The position numbers and the translations under genes were made by a program. The notes beneath the pieces are model-generated. The model made no database searches, was not told the origin of the DNA, and was given only the letters and a program-made list of their open reading frames with translations. From assembly GCA_022768685.1 (NCBI GenBank), contig JALEPQ010000175.1:1-37772 (forward strand): 37,772 nt of DNA. Reading direction: 5' to 3'. Shown here piece by piece: positions 1 to 8,190 of the stretch. How positions within the stretch are numbered: the first letter of the stretch is position 1; every line of letters starts with the position of its first letter. This DNA is from Spirochaetia bacterium (GTDB lineage: Bacteria; Spirochaetota; Spirochaetia; Treponematales; Treponemataceae).

Positions 1-1139
1 CCAAAAATTACTGGACCTGTTACATAGTCAATTTTTTCTCCAAAGCGGTTTACAGATTTTCCGTTAGATTCCATATCAAGCTGCTGCAAGTGAGCTGGGA
101 AACGGCTGAGAGCCTGAGAATATGGAAGAATTGCAGTTGCAGGATATTCCTGAACATTTCTTTCATAAACACCAATCAAAGCATCCATTAAAGCTGGATT
201 TTCACAGATATTTTTGTTCAAAGAAAGTTTATCTTCCTCTGCAGCACCATCCAAAAATTCCTGGAATACTTTTGGACCAAATGCAAGGCTCAAAATAGCT
301 CCACCTACACCAGAAGTTGAAGAATATCGGCCTCCAATGTAATCATCCATATAGAAAGCAGCCATATAATCAGGGTTGTGTGCCAATGGAGAAGTTTCTG
401 ATGTAACAGCAATCATGTGTTTAGAAGCATCACAACCAGCAGCTTTGATAAATTCTTTTACAAAAGATTCATTTGTAAGAGTTTCAAGAGTAGTTCCAGA
501 TTTTGAAACCAAGATGAAGATTGTTTTAGAAATATCAAGTGATTTACAAACTGAAGCAGCATCATCCGGGTCAACATTAGAAATAAAGTGAGCTTCCATT
601 TTGAAAGTATTATTTTTCTTTGCCCAGTTTTCCAATGCAAGATACATAGCCCGTGGACCTAAGTCAGAACCACCAATACCAATCTGACAAACAGTAGTAT
701 ATTTTTCACCCTTTTCGTTTACAAGTTTTCCAGAATGAACATCATTTGCAAAATCAGCAATACGTTTTACTTCGTTAATATAAAATTCACGTTTATTTAC
801 ACCATCAGCCATAACATCTTTTCCAAGCTGACCACGAGTAAGCTGATGAAGAACCATACGATTTTCACCAGTATTGATTACAGAGCCATTCAATAAATCC
901 TGATATTTTTCAACAAGCTGCTGTTCTTCAGCCAATTCAGCCAAAGTTTTTAAAATCTGATCATTAACCTGTTTAGCAGCATAATTGTAAGTAAGATTTC
1001 CACCCATTGGGATTGAATAAGATGCAATACGTTTTTCTGCACCGCTTCCACTAAGTTCGTCGGCTACAGAAACCATTCCTTTAAGTGACATTAACTTTTT
1101 CCATGAAGAAAGTTTGTCAGCATTAGACCATGTAATCAT
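1..1139 (-). CDS. pgi: Glucose-6-phosphate isomerase, 5' part (runs off window start)
   Basis: Cytoplasmic glycolytic enzyme interconverting glucose-6-phosphate and fructose-6-phosphate. I translated it by hand because the frame is open at the window edge and is missing from the ORF track. It starts MITWSNADKL and carries the two family hallmarks: GIGGSDLGPRA in the first sugar-isomerase domain and the phosphate-binding SKSGTTLET, followed by GGRYSSTSGVGG. About 379 codons are present, so the C-terminal part of a roughly 500-residue protein is missing. The ATG at 1139 has an AGGAG ribosome-binding site. The gene is separated from the upstream barrel/lipoprotein operon by a repeat-filled gap and probably has its own promoter. 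Identity is very secure. Confidence 0.95.
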   Translation of the reverse strand, partial: MITWSNADKLSSWKKLMSLKGMVSVADELSGSGAEKRIASYSIPMGGNLTYNYAAKQVNDQILKTLAELAEEQQLVEKYQDLLNGSVINTGENRMVLHQLTRGQLGKDVMADGVNKREFYINEVKRIADFANDVHSGKLVNEKGEKYTTVCQIGIGGSDLGPRAMYLALENWAKKNNTFKMEAHFISNVDPDDAASVCKSLDISKTIFILVSKSGTTLETLTNESFVKEFIKAAGCDASKHMIAVTSETSPLAHNPDYMAAFYMDDYIGGRYSSTSGVGGAILSLAFGPKVFQEFLDGAAEEDKLSLNKNICENPALMDALIGVYERNVQEYPATAILPYSQALSRFPAHLQQLDMESNGKSVNRFGEKIDYVTGPVIF

Positions 1140-1197
1140 TTATAATCTCCTGTGAATTATCGCATTCCGCAATAAGTCTCTTTATTTCTTTGCAAGA

Positions 1198-1203
1198 ATT
1201 ATA
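1198..1203 (-). promoter_or_regulatory. Candidate -10 box of pgi
   Basis: A perfect TATAAT lies on the minus strand about 58 bases upstream of the pgi ATG. No good -35 hexamer is seen at 16-18 bases, so the call rests on the -10 alone and on this being the only plausible start between the repeats and the gene. Confidence 0.35.
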
Positions 1204-1249
1204 GTGATTTTTAAACATTTAGGGAATATAAACATTTTTTCTGACAAAA

Positions 1250-1442
1250 GGGACAGAGTAAATTGTATGCCTACAAAAGGGACAGAGTAAATTGTGTTTT
1301 TAGCCCAGTCACATCACCAACTCGCATTTCGCAGTTCCCTAACGGTCAGTGCTGCGCACTCGCTTTCAGCGCCTGCTCAATTCTCGGGGCAAGCATACAA
1401 AAGGGACAGAGTAAAATGGAATTCCAATGGGGACAGAGTAAA
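1250..1442 (-). repeat. Four copies of the TTTACTCTGTCCC word flanking one hairpin element
   Basis: Intact 13-base copies lie at 1250-1262, 1279-1291, 1403-1415 and 1430-1442, all reading TTTACTCTGTCCC on the minus strand, in the direction of pgi transcription. Three are followed by YTTTGT. Two lie on each side of the hairpin-rich element at 1303-1394, so word and element form one composite block. Confidence 0.85.
1303..1394 (-). repeat. Hairpin-rich dispersed element, copy C (short form)
   Basis: On the minus strand this runs from CTTGCCCCGAGAA to TGCGAGTTGGT and then GACTGGGC. The same ends bound the copies at 6757-6884 and 33677-33800 (plus strand). The interior is shorter here (about 92 bases against 124-128) and lacks the CCAGTTTT hairpin. 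The orientation is the same as the downstream gene pgi. Confidence 0.75.
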
Positions 1443-1510
1443 TTGTATGGAGTAAATTAAAATGCCTACTGGGTAAATTGTATGGATTAAATTAAAATGC
1501 CTACTTACCT

Positions 1511-1558
1511 AAAAAAAAGGCTGTCCCCAAGTTGAATTTCAACTAAAGGACAGCCTTT
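1511..1558 (-). terminator. Rho-independent terminator of the barrel/lipoprotein operon
   Basis: Read on the minus strand, AAAGGCTGTCC pairs with GGACAGCCTTT, enclosing a second perfect palindrome (AGTTGAATTTCAACT), and is followed by a run of eight T. It lies about 22 bases past the stop of the last gene. Confidence 0.92.
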
Positions 1559-1579
1559 ATAAAAAATCAAAAAACTACA

Positions 1580-3301
1580 TTAATTTGCTTCTTCAATTTT
1601 TACCCAAACGTTACCAGTACTACCTGAACTGTAAGGTTTTATTACCAAAGTAATATCATAGTCATATCCGGTTGCAGTAATTTTTTTATCTTCAGGAGAA
1701 TCTACGCTGTCCCAATATGAACCACTATTACCATTATATGAATATAAAAGAGACCATTTTGCATCTAGTAAACCTGGTTCATAATGTGCTGAACCAGAAT
1801 AACCATCTCCTGCTTTTACAACAGCAGAGTAACCTGCAGGAATAGTAAAATTAATTTCTGTTCCATTATCATCGGCTACATAAATATATTTTCCATTTAT
1901 ATATTCCTTCAATAAGTTTTTGAATCTTTTGCTTGTATCTTTTAATGCTAATACATATCCCTTAGTTTTTGGATTAAGAATATTTTCAGCATCATAACCA
2001 ATCTTATACTCTTTTACAGATCCACCTTCACCAACTTTAATAGCTAAGTCTGGATCTGCATATAAATAACAGTCATCTGTTGTATAGACAGGTGAATTAA
2101 AAATAAGTTTTACATTATTTTCAAAACCTTGCCCATCATCAAAACGAACTACTGTAAATTCTGGCAATGTTACTTCTTCTAGTGCGCTGTTAAATAAATG
2201 GAATTTACCTTTTAAATCATCAGAAATGCCGCATATATTTGTAATATCATTAATTGTTAAATCAATTGAAATAATTCCACCGGTTGAATCATAATTTAAA
2301 TCTACTGATGTAAAGAAATCCTGTGTAGAAGCCTGATTTTCAACCTTAGAATAGCCAGCAGGTTCAGTAATAACCATTAAAGTTTCTCTTGCATTTATAG
2401 AAAGCCTTCTCTTATAACCTTCATAATCATTTACAGTTTTAATTTCATTTGGATTTTCTGCAATTACACGGAACATAGCATTATTTATTTCAGCTGTCCA
2501 AGTAAGAGTAAATTTATAACCTAAAAGATTATTTACAGAAGACGCTGTAGTAGAAACATCTGTCCAGGAACCATCTGCAGTACAAGACTGAACTTTTATT
2601 TTACCGTCAAAAATAGCTTTAGGATCTTCATCATACAAATCTACATTACAAGTCCATGTTTTATTTGCAAAATCAAAGACACCATTTGTAATTTTCATTG
2701 CATTACGAGGATTTTTTTCAGCAGGTCCTGAAGGTAAAGTTCCCTGAGTTGTTGAACATAAATAAATGGCATAAAAATCGTCTTCTGATTCACCTTGAGC
2801 ATAGTCTTCATCAGCATCAAGTTTCTGCCCATTTACAGCTTTAAGAACTGCTGGATCTACATCAATTTCAACAGCATCTTTGCCTTCCAATTCAACAAAC
2901 AAAGAAACTTCTTTTTTGTATACTTCAACACCTTTAATTTCCACAGAACCTTTTGTTTTATACACTTTTTCTGTTGTAGCAGAACAGTCAATTTCATATA
3001 CCTTAAAGGCACCAGCAGCAGATTCTTCATCAACATTCAAGGTAAATGGAATAGTAATTCTAGATTCTGTTTTAAGAGAATTATCAAAACTATCATTACC
3101 ATTAACTTTTACACCAGTAGCAGTATTCAATTTAAAAATTGTGGTTACATCTTTTCCATCTGCTACAGCAGCTTCTACCTGTGTTTTTGCAGAATAATCT
3201 TTATCTAATTCTGCTTTATTATTTAAACTGATGGCATTTGAACAACCTGTAACAGCAAGTAAAGTTGCAAATGCAAAAACTATATTTAATATTTTTTTCA
3301 T
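1580..3301 (-). CDS. Large lipoprotein, paralogue of the next gene upstream
   Basis: A 573-residue predicted lipoprotein of unknown function. The N-terminus is a lysine-started hydrophobic signal ending in the lipobox LAVTGC, so it should be acylated and anchored in a membrane, probably facing the periplasm or cell surface. The remainder is Asp-, Thr- and Ser-rich with no recognised catalytic motif and looks like beta-sandwich material. It shares ordered blocks with the neighbouring 498-residue lipoprotein: VADG near the N-terminus, NGQKLD followed by an acidic stretch, IKTVN-Y-GY-R, EPA-YS and QDFF-S. It is the last gene of a three-gene operon, 18 bases after its neighbour, with AGGAG before the ATG. 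The operon position is clear; I do not recognise a function. Confidence 0.85.
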   Translation of the reverse strand: MKKILNIVFAFATLLAVTGCSNAISLNNKAELDKDYSAKTQVEAAVADGKDVTTIFKLNTATGVKVNGNDSFDNSLKTESRITIPFTLNVDEESAAGAFKVYEIDCSATTEKVYKTKGSVEIKGVEVYKKEVSLFVELEGKDAVEIDVDPAVLKAVNGQKLDADEDYAQGESEDDFYAIYLCSTTQGTLPSGPAEKNPRNAMKITNGVFDFANKTWTCNVDLYDEDPKAIFDGKIKVQSCTADGSWTDVSTTASSVNNLLGYKFTLTWTAEINNAMFRVIAENPNEIKTVNDYEGYKRRLSINARETLMVITEPAGYSKVENQASTQDFFTSVDLNYDSTGGIISIDLTINDITNICGISDDLKGKFHLFNSALEEVTLPEFTVVRFDDGQGFENNVKLIFNSPVYTTDDCYLYADPDLAIKVGEGGSVKEYKIGYDAENILNPKTKGYVLALKDTSKRFKNLLKEYINGKYIYVADDNGTEINFTIPAGYSAVVKAGDGYSGSAHYEPGLLDAKWSLLYSYNGNSGSYWDSVDSPEDKKITATGYDYDITLVIKPYSSGSTGNVWVKIEEAN

Positions 3302-3319
3302 TATTCTTTTCTCCTGTTA

Positions 3320-4816
3320 TTAGTAATTAATTGTTTTTTTATTCAATTTCTTACGGCCTTCAGTAACATCAAGCAATGCATCTTCTGCATCATAAGAAGT
3401 TCCCATTTTGTATTCAAATTCACCCTTTTCTGTCGAGCCAGAATATGTATAGAACTTAATAGTTAAATCTTTATCTGCATAAATATATAAACTTTCATTA
3501 CCAGTATTATATTTAGGAAGAGTTACAGGCTTCTTAAAGTAATATGTAACTTTTTTATAACCTGTTTTGTCGCCGCTCACACCGTATGTAAATTCATCAG
3601 AATATAAAGTTCTTACATTATCAGCACTAACTGTAACTGGATTAAGGTTTGTGTCATTAAACTTAACATGATTAATAACATCCATATCCTGAACACCTGT
3701 TACTGTATAATAATCAGTATTTCCTTTATCGTTACTAAAGCTGGCGTTAGATGTTTTAATGGAAAATGTAATACTATTAATTTCAATAGATTTTTTTTCA
3801 TTCATATTTGTTATTGAACTATCCACAGAAATTGAATCAAAGAAATCCTGATCTACAGTAGCTGCTGTAGAATATTCTGCCGGTTCAAGTATTTCAAACT
3901 GAACTTTACAATCTGTTGTATAAACTCTTTCATATCCCTGATATTTGTTTACAGTTTTTATCTTGCCGGCATCTTTTGTCACCAGACGGCAAAATGAGCC
4001 TTCAGGAATTGCAGTAAACTTAAGAATATGTGTATCTTCTCCAGCACTGTATACAGCGTCTGTATATGCAACATCAGTCCATGTTTTTGAAGAAGCATCA
4101 AATTTCTGAACAACTGTATTTTCTTTTAGCATGGAACTCAAATCTTCGCTAATCCCCAGTTTAACAGTTACTTCATCTACAAGACCTTTTGCAGTACTTT
4201 TTCCAAAAATTACATCAAAATCCTGAGCCAGAGTATTATCTCGCTGAAATTTTCTCTGTTTTGAAGAATCAAAACTAAATAGTGATTTTGCAAAGTATTT
4301 AGAATAAGAATCTTCTACTTCTGCACCTGTTTTATCTCCGTCCATATCCAGTTTCTGACCATTTTTTGCAGTTACTTTTGCAGCATCTACAAAAATTTCA
4401 ATGGCATCAACATTTTTAAGGTTTACACCAATACAAACATTATCGTTTAAAACAACAGAAGAAAAATCTAAAGTTTTAGAAACCTTATATATTCCTGCAG
4501 CTGATTCTGTTTCATCTTTTAATTCATAAACAGTAATTCCAGAAACTGATTCTTTTGCTACATCTGCATTAAAACTGATATTAAAATATGTAGTTGAATC
4601 ACTATTTTCATTAAATTCTGTAGAACCATTTTCTAACCGAATGTCAGACACCTTAAAAGGTTCTTGAGCTGTATTTCCGTCGGCAACGTTGGCAGTAAGA
4701 TCTTCTTTATAAGATTCCTTTACATCTGCCTTATTATTGCCTGCAATTAACATTGAACAGCCTGTAACACAAAGCATACAAACTGAAACAATAATTGCAT
4801 TAATAATTTTCTTCAT
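3320..4816 (-). CDS. Lipoprotein, paralogue of the downstream gene
   Basis: A predicted lipoprotein of 498 residues with signal sequence and lipobox MLCVTGC. The ORF track starts at a TTG (4831), but GGAG lies directly after that codon and sits about 9 bases before the in-frame ATG at 4816, which begins a normal MKKII signal peptide, so the ATG is preferred. It shares NGQKLD, IKTVN-Y-GY, ILEPA-YS and QDFF-S blocks in the same order as the 573-residue lipoprotein downstream, so the two arose by duplication and then diverged. It follows the barrel gene by 17 bases. A surface partner or subunit for the barrel is a guess from context only. Confidence 0.85.
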   Translation of the reverse strand: MKKIINAIIVSVCMLCVTGCSMLIAGNNKADVKESYKEDLTANVADGNTAQEPFKVSDIRLENGSTEFNENSDSTTYFNISFNADVAKESVSGITVYELKDETESAAGIYKVSKTLDFSSVVLNDNVCIGVNLKNVDAIEIFVDAAKVTAKNGQKLDMDGDKTGAEVEDSYSKYFAKSLFSFDSSKQRKFQRDNTLAQDFDVIFGKSTAKGLVDEVTVKLGISEDLSSMLKENTVVQKFDASSKTWTDVAYTDAVYSAGEDTHILKFTAIPEGSFCRLVTKDAGKIKTVNKYQGYERVYTTDCKVQFEILEPAEYSTAATVDQDFFDSISVDSSITNMNEKKSIEINSITFSIKTSNASFSNDKGNTDYYTVTGVQDMDVINHVKFNDTNLNPVTVSADNVRTLYSDEFTYGVSGDKTGYKKVTYYFKKPVTLPKYNTGNESLYIYADKDLTIKFYTYSGSTEKGEFEYKMGTSYDAEDALLDVTEGRKKLNKKTINY

Positions 4817-4833
4817 AAATAAAATCTCCAAAA

Positions 4834-6489
4834 TTAGAATTTAAGAGTACATCCAGCACCAATGTTGCCACTAAATACACCGTAAGTTCCGTTTAATCTA
4901 AGTGATGTATCAATAATAAAGTTATCTGCTAAGAACCAAGAGAAACCTGTATAAATTCCTGCACTCATAGAATTCCAGCGAGAAGTTACAGCTTTATTTG
5001 CAGTTGATGTACCAGTATATGTAACAGCAGTTGAATCTGTAGTTACGTTATTATTTTCAGTAACTTTTGTTGTAGTTTTTGCTAAATCTGGAGCAGAAGT
5101 TTTTGTTGATGAATATGAATAATTTGGTAAAGATACTGTAACACCACCGTTTACTGCAAATTTTCCAGGTTTTACAAAATATTCAAATCCTCCGGCAACT
5201 GTAGGAACAACAGTAACTGCAAAAACTTTTGAAAGAGCAGAAGCACTTGTTGTTGTTGATTCAGTAGTTCTAACATCACCTGTTACTGTAGTAACTGTAG
5301 TTTTAGCTGAATTTACAGTAGCAAATGATTTATTAGAATTGTAGTTTACAGTTCCAGAAATAACAGCTCTTCCTGCAAGAGTAAGATTTTCTGTAATTGG
5401 AGCAACAGCTTTATAAGCAAAATTATAACCATTATTTAATAGGAATTTATCAGAAAGTGAACCTGCTACTGCTGTATGTTCTGTAACTGTTCCATCAACA
5501 TCAGTTGTTTTACTTGTAGTAACAGTACCTGTATAATTATCAACACCTTTAGTCTGTTTAGTTCCAAAAGCATCATTATAAGAAGCTCCATATACATTGA
5601 ACTGACCATTATAGTTAGCACTGAATACATGTTTTACTTTTTCTGTTGGAAGGACCATTGCACAACCAAAATTTGGTTTAATTGCAAATACATTATTTCT
5701 ATAATTCTTTTCAACAACTGTATTGCTTAATGAAGCAGGTTCTGTAGTAGTCTCACTTACAGCAGTTATTCCTTTTGAAGAAATATCTACGCCAATACCA
5801 GCAACAGGTTTAAGTGTAAACTTTTCTTTTGCAATAACCATACCAAACTGGAAGTCTGGTGTATATGCATTATTAAGAATCTTACCTTTCTTATATTCTG
5901 TTGTTGAAGAAGAAACTTTATTACCATCTTCATCATATATTACGGTTGTAGAATTTGTTCCAGTTGAAGATGTTGTTGATTCAGTAGTAGTAGAAGGATT
6001 AAAAGTACCAAATTTATTTGATCCTGCATAATCAAAACTAAATTTAAATCCCATATCTTTAAAACCAACAAGAACTCCAGGTTTATCTCTTGCAGATGCA
6101 CTGCCATAAGAACATAATGTATCGTTTGTTGTATAAGCATCTGAATTATGAGAATTTGCAGTAACATCATCATAACGATTAGAAACTGCAGTTGAGCTGA
6201 AATTTTCAGAAAAAATATTACCATAATAATAAGGAACAATTGTTAAATCTTTTACTTTAAATGCCCCAGTAATATCCAGGTAAGATGCAGAATAATTAGC
6301 TGTTAAGAAAAGTTTATCAAAATTTACTGTAGACCATTCTGTAACATTTGTAATATTGTCTGCATCATTGTAAAAACAATCTGAAGTACTTGTCTTTACA
6401 GGAGAAGCAAATGCTCCAGCTGCAAAAGCACCCATCACCATAGCTCCGGCAACAAATTTTTTGCCCGAATTTAAAGAAACTTTTTTCAT
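4834..6489 (-). CDS. Thr/Ser-rich outer-membrane beta-barrel protein
   Basis: 551 residues, starting with a cleavable signal peptide (basic start, GAFAAGAFASP cleavage region) and ending in alternating strands with a C-terminal phenylalanine (AGCTLKF), as in outer-membrane barrels. Short strands such as FQFGMVIAKEKFTLKPVAGIGVDI alternate with low-complexity segments rich in Thr, Ser and Lys (for example TTTESTTSSTG and KTTTKVTENN), which would be long loops. It heads a three-gene minus-strand operon with two lipoproteins. AAGGAG precedes the ATG, behind a structured leader. It does not clearly match the major treponemal surface families (Msp, Tpr) by eye. Barrel topology is inferred. Confidence 0.8.
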   Translation of the reverse strand: MKKVSLNSGKKFVAGAMVMGAFAAGAFASPVKTSTSDCFYNDADNITNVTEWSTVNFDKLFLTANYSASYLDITGAFKVKDLTIVPYYYGNIFSENFSSTAVSNRYDDVTANSHNSDAYTTNDTLCSYGSASARDKPGVLVGFKDMGFKFSFDYAGSNKFGTFNPSTTTESTTSSTGTNSTTVIYDEDGNKVSSSTTEYKKGKILNNAYTPDFQFGMVIAKEKFTLKPVAGIGVDISSKGITAVSETTTEPASLSNTVVEKNYRNNVFAIKPNFGCAMVLPTEKVKHVFSANYNGQFNVYGASYNDAFGTKQTKGVDNYTGTVTTSKTTDVDGTVTEHTAVAGSLSDKFLLNNGYNFAYKAVAPITENLTLAGRAVISGTVNYNSNKSFATVNSAKTTVTTVTGDVRTTESTTTSASALSKVFAVTVVPTVAGGFEYFVKPGKFAVNGGVTVSLPNYSYSSTKTSAPDLAKTTTKVTENNNVTTDSTAVTYTGTSTANKAVTSRWNSMSAGIYTGFSWFLADNFIIDTSLRLNGTYGVFSGNIGAGCTLKF

Positions 6490-6582
6490 ACCTTGTTAAC
6501 TCCTTTTGTTAAATACACTTTTGTATGAATAATATATTTTGGACACAGTAAATTTCCACTTTTTAAGCAGGAATTTACCCAA

Positions 6583-6636
6583 CTACAAAAAAGTAGACAG
6601 TAACCCCACAGTTACTATCTGCTCTCCTTTTTGTAG
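6583..6636 (-). promoter_or_regulatory. Long hairpin in the leader of the barrel/lipoprotein operon
   Basis: On the minus strand CTACAAAAAG pairs with CTTTTTTGTAG, and inside it GATAGTAAC pairs with GTTACTGTC, giving about 19-20 base pairs. A second hairpin (GTAAATTCC with GGAAATTTAC, 6548-6580) follows towards the gene. No T tract follows, so a plain terminator is unlikely. An RNA-stabilising or regulatory leader is possible; the transcription start is unknown. Confidence 0.4.
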
Positions 6637-6756
6637 AATAACATATAAAATATTGTTATTAAATAGTGCATAAATATCAAACAGGTAGAAAAACTCCTGA
6701 TATTGCCCATTTTTAAGAAAAAAAAATGACATTTTTAATTTTTTTGTCAAAGAAAA

Positions 6757-6884
6757 CTTGCCCCGAGAAATGAACTGGCTGCGAAGCAGAGTGCGCCAGT
6801 TTTGAAAAAACTGGATAGCAGCTTGCTGCGTAAAGCACCGCGCGTTAGCAAGCAGTGAATTGCGAGTTGGTATTTTGACTGGGC
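6757..6884 (+). repeat. Hairpin-rich dispersed element, copy A
   Basis: Runs from CTTGCCCCGAGAAATGA to TGCGAGTTGG and GACTGGGC. It contains a perfect hairpin, CCAGTTTT-GAA-AAAACTGG (6796-6814), and a tight GCAGC-TT-GCTGC hairpin. The local GC content is well above the flanks. It is collinear with copy B (33677-33800), with which it shares the central hairpin exactly. It lies upstream of EIIA in the same orientation as that gene. Confidence 0.8.
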
Positions 6885-6966
6885 CCATATAAAACTAATA
6901 TAATTGAAAACTATTGGATAAGACCATTTGAAAGGCAGATTTGTACAAAATATAATATTTTCCACC

Positions 6967-6994
6967 TTGACAATTTTTCTAACTAGAATAAAAT
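6967..6994 (+). promoter_or_regulatory. Sigma-70-type promoter of EIIA, probably leaderless
   Basis: TTGACA, 16 bases, TAAAAT. The -10 ends nine bases before the ATG at 7004, so transcription would start within a few bases of the codon. No Shine-Dalgarno is present in AAATTACT. Confidence 0.65.
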
Positions 6995-7003
6995 TAAATT
7001 ACT

Positions 7004-7450
7004 ATGGATTTGAGAACAGTATTAACAACCGACACAGTTAACCTTCATTTGAAAGGTACAACTAAAGAAGAAATTGTAGACGAAATGCTTGATGTTTTAT
7101 ATAAAGCTGGCAAGTTATCTGACAAAGAAGCTGCTCGCGAATGTGTATTAGACCGCGAACGCAAGATGTCAACTGGTATGAAACACGGTATTGCAATTCC
7201 TCATGGAAAAACTGACACAGTTACAGATTTAGTAGCTTGTATTGGTATTTCTGACAATCCTGTAGATTTCGACTCTTTGGATCAGGAACCTTGCAGAATT
7301 TTCATTATGACTTTGTCTCCTGTAAACAAGACAGGTCCTCACTTACAGTTCCTGGCTGAAGTAAGTTTACTTTTCAAGAGCCCAGAAAAGCGTCAGGAAA
7401 TCTTGAATACTCAGGATAAAGCAGAAGTTATTCGTATTCTTACTGAATAG
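7004..7450 (+). CDS. ptsN: PTS EIIA type-2 (fructose/nitrogen-type) domain protein
   Basis: A single-domain cytoplasmic phosphocarrier of 148 residues, the normal length of EIIA-Ntr/EIIA-Fru proteins. The phosphorylatable histidine is His67 in GIAIPHGKT, preceded by the usual ERE/STG stretch (RERKMSTGMKHG). It accepts phosphate from HPr in the PTS cascade. No EIIB, EIIC, HPr or EI gene is nearby, so as in other treponemes with stand-alone ptsN-like genes it is more likely regulatory than part of a sugar permease. It has its own promoter with almost no leader and its own terminator, so it is monocistronic. Assignment to ptsN rather than a fruA-type IIA is by domain only. Confidence 0.88.
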   Translation: MDLRTVLTTDTVNLHLKGTTKEEIVDEMLDVLYKAGKLSDKEAARECVLDRERKMSTGMKHGIAIPHGKTDTVTDLVACIGISDNPVDFDSLDQEPCRIFIMTLSPVNKTGPHLQFLAEVSLLFKSPEKRQEILNTQDKAEVIRILTE

Positions 7451-7470
7451 TTAGCTTTTCTGATTAGAAA

Positions 7471-7502
7471 GGACGCGGTAATTGAATCGCGTCTTTTTTT
7501 GT
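7471..7502 (+). terminator. Rho-independent terminator of EIIA
   Basis: GACGCG pairs with CGCGTC across a ten-base loop and is followed by seven T. It begins about 20 bases after the EIIA stop. Confidence 0.92.
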
Positions 7503-7558
7503 TTTAAATAATATTGTTCCATATTCTTAATAAATTTATAAACACAGGATAATATAAA

Positions 7559-8038
7559 ATGAAACTTGATCCATTATTTTACGTAAAAGAAAACAACCTT
7601 TATAAAATCAGCGATAATTCTGCAGTTGATATTCAATCCATGAAAAAAATTCAGATAAAATGGTCTGAAATTGAATTAGAACCAGAATCGTATAATGAAG
7701 AATATCTGGCAAATTTAAGAGATGAACTTAAAAAAATTGATGATTTAAATCAGTTTGCAATTTTAATTCCTGTTGTAGACAAGGAACTGAAATCAGAAGA
7801 AGATCAGGAACTTTTTATTAATGCATATAATCATACTGCAAGAAGAATCAAAGATTGTGTAAGTGTTGCAGGTTACGAACTTCCAGCAGAACTTCTCGGA
7901 AATTCAAATTTCACACAGAATTTCATTGATACGCTTGCCAAAAAACATGCTCAATATATTTATTTTGCTTCAAAATCTGATGCAGAAAAAAATATTCAAC
8001 TTAATGATTCTCAATTAAGTTCTATTGCGATGTATTAA
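7559..8038 (+). CDS. Conserved-looking hypothetical protein
   Basis: 159 residues, soluble, acidic, with no signal peptide or membrane segment. I do not recognise the family. Visible features are an N-terminal beta-rich part with KIQIKWSEIELEP, a hydrophobic strand FAILIPVVDKEL, the helix-like NAYNHTARRIKDCVSVAGYELP and a C-terminal segment AQYIYFASKSDAEKN. The composition is that of a real gene, and AGGA stands nine bases before the ATG. It lies between the EIIA terminator and the lytic transglycosylase gene, separated from the latter by about 150 AT-rich bases without a clear terminator. No function is proposed. Confidence 0.75.
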   Translation: MKLDPLFYVKENNLYKISDNSAVDIQSMKKIQIKWSEIELEPESYNEEYLANLRDELKKIDDLNQFAILIPVVDKELKSEEDQELFINAYNHTARRIKDCVSVAGYELPAELLGNSNFTQNFIDTLAKKHAQYIYFASKSDAEKNIQLNDSQLSSIAMY

Positions 8039-8190
8039 ATCGCATTATTTGCGAAATACTGCACTATTTGCAAAATATTTTCATTTTTTTCACATTTTTT
8101 CGCAAAATTTCTTCAAAAATCTATTGCACTTTTTTCTTCATTATGTCATTATGCAGACATTCGGAAAGGAAAGAGAGGTAAATCTAGAGA

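Larger units (their letters stand above)
1140..1579. other. Intergenic gap (440 b): repeats plus terminator
   Basis: No credible gene is present; the 65-aa plus-strand ORF here is only read-through of repeats. The gap contains four intact copies of the word GGGACAGAGTAAA (starting at 1250, 1279, 1403 and 1430), one inverted copy of the hairpin-rich dispersed element (1303-1394), degenerate AATTGTATGGATTAAAT-like stretches (1440-1500) and the terminator of the lipoprotein operon. Confidence 0.7.
6490..7003. other. Divergent intergenic gap (514 b): structured leader, dispersed element, EIIA promoter
   Basis: The two minus-strand ORFs listed here only read through repeat sequence. From left to right the gap holds two hairpins (6548-6580 and 6583-6636) and a third (6673-6704) within the presumed 5' leader of the barrel operon, copy A of the hairpin-rich element (6757-6884) and a promoter for EIIA (6967-6994). 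A degenerate TTTACTGTGTCC (minus strand) at about 6541-6552 resembles the 13-base repeat word. Confidence 0.6.

Noticed and set aside
2795-3208. 137-aa and 105-aa plus-strand ORFs inside the lipoprotein gene
   Set aside because: Antisense shadows of a well-supported minus-strand lipoprotein; Phe/Ile/Asn/Ser-rich composition typical of reverse frames.
6583-6965. Two overlapping minus-strand ORFs (101 and 72 aa)
   Set aside because: They read through leader hairpins and the dispersed element; no ribosome-binding site or coherent protein character.
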